The notes beneath the pieces are model-generated. The model made no database searches. It was given only the letters and a program-made list of their open reading frames with translations, and was not told where the DNA came from. From CAJCIY01 sp036379355 (lineage in GTDB: Bacteria; Actinomycetota; Actinomycetes; Mycobacteriales; CAJCIY01): a stretch of 10,159 nt of DNA. Positions within the stretch are counted from its first letter, which is position 1, and each line of letters begins with the position of its first letter. Shown in pieces: positions 6,833 through 10,159 of the stretch. The DNA is taken from positions 1-10,159 of the forward strand of contig DASVGV010000090.1 in NCBI GenBank assembly GCA_036379355.1, written 5' to 3'. The position numbers and the translations under genes are program-made.

Positions 6833-8040
6833 CGATGCTGGGCGCGCTGCGCTCGGTCGTGCGACTCGGACCGGTCGAAACCGACCCGGTCGAGCGCCGG
6901 CTCGCGCGTGCGGCCTCCGTCCGCGACCTGCGGCGGATCGCGAAGCGACGGTTGCCGGGCGGCGTCTTCGACTACATCGACGGGGCCGCCGAGGACGAGC
7001 GGACCCTTGCTGCCAACGAATCCGCCTACGCCACAGTCGGTTTCCGGCCTCGCGTGCTGCGAGGACTCCCGGACGTGCGTATCGGCGCGACGGTCCTCGG
7101 GGAGCCCGCCGGCTATCCACTCGTCCTCGCGCCGACCGGGTTCACCCGCATCGCGGACCCGCAGGGCGAGCTCGCGGTCGCGCGGGCAGCCGCGCGGGCC
7201 GGCCTGCCGTACACCCTCTCGACGCTGTCCACCCGGTCTATCGAGGAAGTCCGTGCGGTCAGCGACGCCCGGTTGTGGTTCCAGGTGTACGCCTGGCGAG
7301 ACCGCGGTCTCGTGCAGGAGATGGTCGACCGCGCAGCCGCTGCCCGGTACGAGGCGCTGGTGCTCACCGTGGACACGGCGATGCTGGGACGGCGGGAGCG
7401 CGATGTCCGGCGCGGCTTCTCGCTGCCACCGACGATCGGTCCGGGCACGTTCGTCGACGGCGCCCTGCACCCCGGCTGGATGTGGCGCTTCCTGCGTAGT
7501 GAGCCGATCAGGTTCAGCAACGTCGCCGGGCGAGCGGTCGGCGACGGCGCGTCGCCCGTCACGCTGTCGGACTACATCAACACCCAGTTCGACCCCGGGC
7601 TGTCGTGGTCCGACGTCGACTGGCTGCGGTCGGTGTGGGGCGGAAGGCTGCTGCTGAAGGGAATCCAGACCGTCGAGGACGCCGTGCTCGCCGCGGACGC
7701 GGGCGTGGACGCCGTCGTCCTGTCCAATCACGGCGGCCGGCAGCTCGACGGGGCGCCGGCGACCTTCCCGCTCGTGGCGCCGGTCGCGGACGCTCTCGGC
7801 GGCCGCACCGAGATCATCTGTGACGGGGGAGTGCGGCGCGGCAGCGACATCGTCAAGGCAGTGGCCGCCGGTGCCAACGCCGCGATGGCCGGCCGCGCCT
7901 ACCTGTACGGACTCGGTGCCGCGGGGGAGCGCGGCGTCGACCGCGTCCTGTCCTGGTTCGCCGACGACATCCGCCGCACCCTCGCGCTCCTCGGCGTCCC
8001 GGACATCGCGGGCCTCGACCGAAGCCTGCTCGCGCTGTGA
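6829..8040 (+). CDS. lldD: FMN-dependent alpha-hydroxy-acid dehydrogenase, L-lactate dehydrogenase (LldD) type
   Basis: A 403-residue TIM-barrel flavoenzyme of the glycolate oxidase/flavocytochrome b2 family. It oxidises an L-2-hydroxy acid, most likely L-lactate to pyruvate, and LldD-type members pass electrons to quinone at the membrane. All the expected residues are present: Tyr49 in FDYIDGAAEDE, Tyr154 in WFQVYAWRDR, Asp182 in LTVDTAM, Lys277 in LLLKGIQT, and His301 and Arg304 in the signature SNHGGRQLD (299-307). The FMN-phosphate region CDGGVRRGSD...GRAYLYGLG follows. The VERRLARAASVRDLRRIAKRR opening resembles actinobacterial LldD2 proteins. Length is normal. Glycolate, mandelate or another hydroxy acid remains possible, because the substrate loop does not settle it. 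The gene follows the c-di-GMP gene by 96 bases and converges on the next gene across 19 bases, with no lactate permease nearby. Confidence 0.9.
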   Translation: MTMLGALRSVVRLGPVETDPVERRLARAASVRDLRRIAKRRLPGGVFDYIDGAAEDERTLAANESAYATVGFRPRVLRGLPDVRIGATVLGEPAGYPLVLAPTGFTRIADPQGELAVARAAARAGLPYTLSTLSTRSIEEVRAVSDARLWFQVYAWRDRGLVQEMVDRAAAARYEALVLTVDTAMLGRRERDVRRGFSLPPTIGPGTFVDGALHPGWMWRFLRSEPIRFSNVAGRAVGDGASPVTLSDYINTQFDPGLSWSDVDWLRSVWGGRLLLKGIQTVEDAVLAADAGVDAVVLSNHGGRQLDGAPATFPLVAPVADALGGRTEIICDGGVRRGSDIVKAVAAGANAAMAGRAYLYGLGAAGERGVDRVLSWFADDIRRTLALLGVPDIAGLDRSLLAL

Positions 8041-8059
8041 CGGGCGGTCCGCGTCGGGC

Positions 8060-8572
8060 TCAGTCCGCCGCGTACTCGGACACGAGTTGGCCACGCATCC
8101 GAGTGGCCAGGTCGCGGAAGAGGGGATAGGCCGCCCCGCCGTACACCGCGTCGAGCGCCGGCTGCCACAGGTCCCATCGGGCCACCAGCGTCTCCCCGAC
8201 GAGGGCGGTGAGCATGACCCGGTCGAACGCACCCGCCTGCTCGAGCGCGGCGAGCTGCTCGAAGTAGTCGGGCTCGCGGTGCAGCACGAAGGCCTCGCGC
8301 GCGTTCGTGTCCAGGTAGTCCTGCAGGGCAGCCGCGAGCTCCGCCGACGTCGCGTATCGAGCCGACAGCTGCCGCGCCTCGACCATGGCGTCGTCGTTCC
8401 AGCGGCGGAAGAACTCCGCAGCCATGTGGGCTTCGCGACTGCGGCGCGTCTCGCGTACCTGCTGGGCGCCGACGATCGCGGCAGCGACCGCTCCGACGAC
8501 GCCCAGGGCCAGGACCGCCGTCGACACTGCGGTGACCTGCTCGGCCCAGTTCGGGGCTGACGCCAACAGCAC
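8060..8572 (-). CDS. Small membrane-anchored protein of unknown function (DUF4760-like)
   Basis: 170 residues. One hydrophobic helix (about 14-36) is followed by a basic, probably cytoplasmic stretch VRETRRSREAH, so the bulk of the protein (45-170) likely sits in the cytoplasm as a helical domain. Features include AAEFFRRWNDDAM (51-63), a Tyr/Phe-rich middle and ARWDLWQPALDAVYGG (131-146). The N-terminal helix plus MAAEFFRRWND and a late WDLW recalls proteins annotated with DUF4760, but this is from memory and unproven. The start is GTG at 8572. There is no good ribosome binding site, but a TAGGGT box seven bases upstream of the start would fit a leaderless transcript. The gene converges with the lldD-like gene and is the last one before the tRNA fragment. 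Confidence 0.7.
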   Translation of the reverse strand: MLLASAPNWAEQVTAVSTAVLALGVVGAVAAAIVGAQQVRETRRSREAHMAAEFFRRWNDDAMVEARQLSARYATSAELAAALQDYLDTNAREAFVLHREPDYFEQLAALEQAGAFDRVMLTALVGETLVARWDLWQPALDAVYGGAAYPLFRDLATRMRGQLVSEYAAD

Positions 8573-8578
8573 GAGCGG

Positions 8579-8584
8579 ACCCTA
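8579..8584 (-). promoter_or_regulatory. Candidate -10 box for the small membrane protein gene
   Basis: TAGGGT on the minus strand fits the actinobacterial TANNNT -10 consensus. It ends six bases before the GTG at 8572, which would put transcription start on the start codon (leaderless). No convincing -35 element is seen upstream. Confidence 0.3.
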
Positions 8585-8624
8585 TGCGCTCGATCGGCGA
8601 CCCCGGGGGCTGCCCGCCGGTGGG

Positions 8625-8646
8625 TGTCTGAGGGGGGACTTGAACC
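8625..8646 (-). other. 3' end fragment of a tRNA gene (probably tRNA-Leu), candidate attachment-site core
   Basis: Read on the minus strand, the segment gives GG, then the T-loop TTCAAGT (8638-8644), the T-stem 3' strand CCCCC (8633-8637), the acceptor 3' strand CTCAGAC (8626-8632) and discriminator A (8625). This is the 3' end of many actinobacterial leucine tRNAs. The 5' side of the T-stem reads GGTGG instead of GGGGG, and no anticodon arm, D-arm or matching GTCTGAG 5' acceptor strand follows, so it is not a working tRNA gene. Such fragments are left where tyrosine-recombinase elements insert into a tRNA 3' end. Its orientation puts the original chromosome on the left and the inserted DNA on the right. 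The Leu identity is from memory of the T-arm and acceptor sequence. Confidence 0.55.
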
Positions 8647-8663
8647 ACCTGAGCGTCCGCCTA

Positions 8664-8686
8664 AAAGCCCTGCAAACACTGGCTTT
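8664..8686. repeat. 6-bp inverted repeat beside the tRNA fragment
   Basis: AAAGCC (8664-8669) and GGCTTT (8681-8686) are separated by 11 bases, 18 bases to the right of the tRNA fragment. The size resembles a recombinase core-type site or a small hairpin. Chance cannot be excluded. Confidence 0.3.
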
Positions 8687-8717
8687 CGGTGGCCTCGCGC
8701 GCAAACGGGCTCACATC

Positions 8718-8747
8718 GAGGGGTACCGAGAGGTACGGAGAGGTACC
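8718..8747. repeat. Three tandem 10-bp direct repeats (GAGRGGTACS)
   Basis: Three head-to-tail units: GAGGGGTACC (8718-8727), GAGAGGTACG (8728-8737) and GAGAGGTACC (8738-8747). The spacing is one DNA helical turn, so bound proteins would line up on one face. They lie about 72 bp right of the tRNA fragment, where tyrosine integrases often have arm-type sites. Iterons or regulator sites are alternatives. Confidence 0.6.
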
Positions 8748-8754
8748 CAGGCGC

Positions 8755-8782
8755 CAACGGGTGGGACATGTCCCACCCGTTG
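8755..8782. repeat. Perfect 28-bp palindrome
   Basis: CAACGGGTGGGACA (8755-8768) is followed immediately by its exact reverse complement TGTCCCACCCGTTG (8769-8782). No T-run follows on either strand, which argues against a terminator. It is better explained as a binding site for a dimeric or tetrameric protein such as an element repressor, excisionase or recombinase. It starts seven bases after the tandem repeats. Confidence 0.75.
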
Positions 8783-9097
8783 CCCAGCGCGCGGTCGGCG
8801 CTCCGATCGTAGGATTCGACCGTTGGTGCGATCACCACCAGGCGCCAGGCGGCCACATGGGCAAGGTCCCGGATACGGACACGCTCGCCCTTGGCTGAAC
8901 CCTTGTGGTCTCGCCCGGCGTGCGTCCAGTGATCATGCCGACCAGCTCCCGATCATCGAAGCCAACGCACAACCGGGTGAAGGCGCGCATCGGGGCCGAG
9001 AGCGGACTTGACGGCGTCGGTGCCCATCCTTCGGGCCACGCTGAGCGCCGGTGATCAACTCAACACGGCGCATGGAGTGGTCGATAGCCTCACGGAA

Positions 9098-9132
9098 CGA
9101 GGCGGGGGCAACTTGTACTTGCCCCCGCCTCG
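9098..9132 (-). terminator. Strong hairpin terminator after the Ser/Lys-rich small gene
   Basis: A 14-bp GC-rich perfect stem (CGAGGCGGGGGCAA at 9098-9111, complement at 9119-9132) with a seven-base loop. It lies 31 bases past the stop of the minus-strand small gene. The trailing T-run is short, as is usual in actinomycetes. With symmetric arms it could also act on rightward transcription. Confidence 0.7.
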
Positions 9133-9163
9133 CCTTCAGCCCGTCACCTTCCCCGGCGACGGC

Positions 9164-9298
9164 CTACTTCTTGCCCTTGCCCTTCGCCTGGGAGAGGTCG
9201 CTGGCTGCGACGCTCTTGGCTGCGGACGAGGACTTCGGGTTGGAAAGGATCTTGGACGTCTTGCTGGCGTCCCCCTTGCTCGTGGTGATGGCTGCCAC
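9164..9298 (-). CDS. Short Ser/Lys/Ala-rich protein of unknown function
   Basis: 44 residues from a GTG at 9298: an N-terminal ITTSKGDASKTSKILSNP part, then KSSSAAKSVAASDLSQ and a basic KGKGKK end. It is highly basic, has no membrane segment and is made of repeated Ser-Lys and Ala-Lys patterns. I recall similar short SK-rich conserved proteins in bacterial accessory DNA but know no function for them. Reality is supported by the GC-rich hairpin 31 bases downstream and by a purine-rich Shine-Dalgarno stretch at 9298-9307. That stretch abuts the GTG but lies an ideal eight bases before an in-frame ATC (9287-9289), so translation might begin there or at a GTG further upstream (9313). The frame stays open to 9412, but the extra N-terminus is unlike the rest. 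Confidence 0.6.
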   Translation of the reverse strand: MAAITTSKGDASKTSKILSNPKSSSAAKSVAASDLSQAKGKGKK

Positions 9299-9307
9299 CT
9301 CCCCTCT
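9298..9307 (-). promoter_or_regulatory. Shine-Dalgarno stretch of the Ser/Lys-rich gene
   Basis: AGAGGGGAGG on the minus strand. Its last G is the first base of the GTG start proposed here. Spacing to the in-frame ATC at 9289 is eight bases, the same as for the MFS gene, which makes the true start uncertain. Confidence 0.45.
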
Positions 9308-9694
9308 AGCCACCGAGAACGCGCTCGGCCCGCGTCGAGGCCGTGAGGCCCGATTAACCAAGTGTCGAGGCGGTTGTGACGAATCGGCGGAGACACGCCG
9401 ACGGGATGCCACTTGGCATGGCTGCTCGCGTGGAGAATGGTTCGTTCAGTGCCTACCTACCGATTACGAGCGGCGATCGCGACCCGAATCTGACCGAAGA
9501 TCATCAAGCCCATCGCGGCCAAGATCTGTTGCGGAGCGTCTCCTCGATCTCGACGACCACCATTTGATACCGAGGGAGTTCCGAGAGCCGGGAGACTCAA
9601 GAGCGGCCAGCAGTTTCTGCCAACCTCGCCGTCGGATAGAAGGAGGATCTTGGTCCGGTCGCCGTTGGTGGTGTTGGACTGACGCGCCCGACCG
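9299..9694. other. A/T-richer stretch without supported genes
   Basis: About 400 bases between the Ser/Lys-rich gene and the toxin gene, visibly less GC-rich than the left part of the window. It holds a 14-bp inverted repeat (ATGCCA, CT, TGGCAT at 9406-9419) and a perfect AAGGAGG (9640-9646) before only a 10-codon frame. Reading frames of 60-140 codons cross it but lack recognisable sequence or the codon bias of the real genes. It could be eroded accessory DNA or the leader of the small gene. Confidence 0.4.
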
Positions 9695-9958
9695 CTACTT
9701 GCGGTAGATGTCGCGACGATGCCCGGCGCGCACGACCTGAACCAGGAGTCGGTCGTCAAAGACCTCGTAGACGATGCGGTAGTCCCCGGTGCGCACACGG
9801 TAGGCGTGCGGCTCACCGACCATGGCGACACACCCCGGAGGTCGCGGGTCGTCGGCGAGCAGGTCGATCGCAGCACGGACGCGTTGTTGGTCCTTGCGGG
9901 GGAGCACCGCGATCGACTTCAGGGCGCGGCGGGCAACCTCGACGCGGTAGCGGCTCAC
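9695..9958 (-). CDS. RelE/ParE-family toxin of a type II toxin-antitoxin pair
   Basis: 87 residues, the normal size. The N-terminal helical part (MSRYRVEVARRALKSIAVLPRKD, then RVRAAIDLLADDP) leads to the sheet with YRVRTGDYRIVYEV (53-66) and the C-terminal HRRDIYRK. Arg54, Arg56, Arg61, Arg81 and Tyr85 fall where RelE keeps its basic and tyrosine catalytic residues. This predicts a ribosome-dependent mRNA endonuclease that halts translation when not bound by its antitoxin, rather than a ParE gyrase poison. The GTG start overlaps the antitoxin stop as GTGA, so the pair is translationally coupled, with the antitoxin first. Confidence 0.9.
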   Translation of the reverse strand: MSRYRVEVARRALKSIAVLPRKDQQRVRAAIDLLADDPRPPGCVAMVGEPHAYRVRTGDYRIVYEVFDDRLLVQVVRAGHRRDIYRK

Positions 9959-10159
9959 ACCAAGCCCAAGTCCGCCTTGACCTCATCCCAGGGCACGTAG
10001 TCGTCCTCAGCTCGTGCTGCTTGTAGCTCGCGGCGATCGACGGCGTCTTCGCCAGCTTCTACGACGCGCTCGTAGGCGTCGGCGTCGACGATGACGGCAA
10101 TCCGCCTGCCCCTCCGGGTGACGTACACCGGCTCGCCAGACCGTCGGGCCTGTTCGATC
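9955..10159 (-). CDS. Phd/YefM-family antitoxin (partial, N-terminus beyond the right edge)
   Basis: 67 residues of an open frame entering from the right edge and ending at TGA 9957-9955. The start of the visible part, SGEPVYVTRRGRRIAVIVDADAYERV, is the Phd/YefM fold's beta-strand and turn that follow the first helix. The rest, rich in Glu, Asp and Ala with DDYVPWDEVKADLGL at the end, is the flexible toxin-wrapping tail. About 15-20 N-terminal residues are missing. Antitoxins of this family bind the toxin and repress their own operon. The promoter would lie outside the window. Confidence 0.88.
   Translation of the reverse strand, partial: IEQARRSGEPVYVTRRGRRIAVIVDADAYERVVEAGEDAVDRRELQAARAEDDYVPWDEVKADLGLV

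Larger units (their letters stand above)
8573..9163. other. Gene-poor stretch: boundary region of a possible integrated element
   Basis: About 590 bases with no reading frame I can support on either strand. It contains, left to right, a candidate -10 box, an isolated tRNA 3' end, a 6-bp inverted repeat, three tandem 10-bp repeats, a 28-bp perfect palindrome and, at its right end, a terminator hairpin for the small minus-strand gene. Bases from about 8790 to 9090 show nothing I recognise. Short frames there do not look like protein. Confidence 0.5.

Noticed and set aside
6829..8040. Identification as the mycofactocin enzyme MftD, a related FMN oxidase
   Set aside because: No mycofactocin genes are nearby, and the N-terminal and active-site sequence more closely resembles actinobacterial LldD2 as I remember it.
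8764..8773. Centre of the palindrome matches the eukaryotic p53 half-site pattern
   Set aside because: The sequence is bacterial and the match follows from palindromy. It has no meaning here.
8755..8782. Palindrome as a transcription terminator
   Set aside because: No T-run follows on either strand and no gene ends nearby.
6460..8856. 798-codon minus-strand open frame across the lldD-like gene and its neighbours
   Set aside because: It is a shadow of the GGDEF-EAL and lactate dehydrogenase-like genes. The translation is low-information, rich in Arg, Gly and Asp, and crosses the tRNA fragment.
9376..9567. 63-codon plus-strand frame
   Set aside because: No ribosome binding site, no recognisable family and codon use unlike the real genes.
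9640..9682. AAGGAGG followed by a TTG-started 10-codon frame
   Set aside because: Spacing is only three bases and the frame is too short to support. Probably chance.
9457..9876. 139-codon minus-strand frame overlapping the toxin gene
   Set aside because: Its first half is a shadow of the RelE-type toxin. The rest has no recognisable sequence, although its tail (AAMGLMIFGQIRVAIAARN) is superficially protein-like.

Overview
The window is high-GC DNA. Its genes use C or G at almost every third codon position, GTG starts are common, and a surface protease carries an LAxTG cell-wall sorting signal of the kind used by class E sortases. This points to an actinomycete (Actinomycetota); I cannot name the genus.

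Left part (1-4400). The last 40 codons of a phosphotriesterase-family hydrolase (+) run tail-to-tail into a leftward three-gene cluster, overlapping it by 16 bases. In order of transcription the cluster is an MFS permease (4400-3231), an NmrA/atypical-SDR NAD(P)-binding protein (3223-2498, 7-base gap) and a secreted S53 (sedolisin/kumamolisin-type) peptidase (2440-110). The spacing suggests one transcript. The peptidase has a signal peptide, a pro-domain, a complete Glu/Asp/Ser catalytic set and a C-terminal LAFTG wall anchor.

Middle part (4401-8572). A 67-base divergent gap separates the cluster from a rightward GAF-PAS-GGDEF-EAL protein that should make and break cyclic di-GMP. It is followed by an FMN-dependent L-lactate dehydrogenase-like enzyme (6829-8040). 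A small one-helix membrane protein of unknown function (8572-8060) faces that enzyme.

Right part (8573-10159). Gene density and GC content drop. At 8625-8646 on the minus strand lies what looks like the isolated 3' end of a tRNA gene (probably Leu), with no 5' part. Within about 160 bp of it are a 6-bp inverted repeat, three head-to-tail 10-bp repeats and a perfect 28-bp palindrome. This arrangement resembles the end of an integrative element inserted in a tRNA gene. Its orientation predicts that the element extends rightward from about 8647. The rightward DNA holds only small accessory-type genes on the minus strand: a short Ser/Lys-rich protein with a strong terminator, and a RelE/ParE-type toxin whose Phd/YefM-type antitoxin gene runs off the right edge. 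No integrase is visible, so it may lie outside the window or be lost.

The best candidates for something new are the att-like repeat array with the palindrome, the 44-residue Ser/Lys-rich protein with its ambiguous start, and the wall-anchored S53 protease encoded with a permease and a reductase-like protein.
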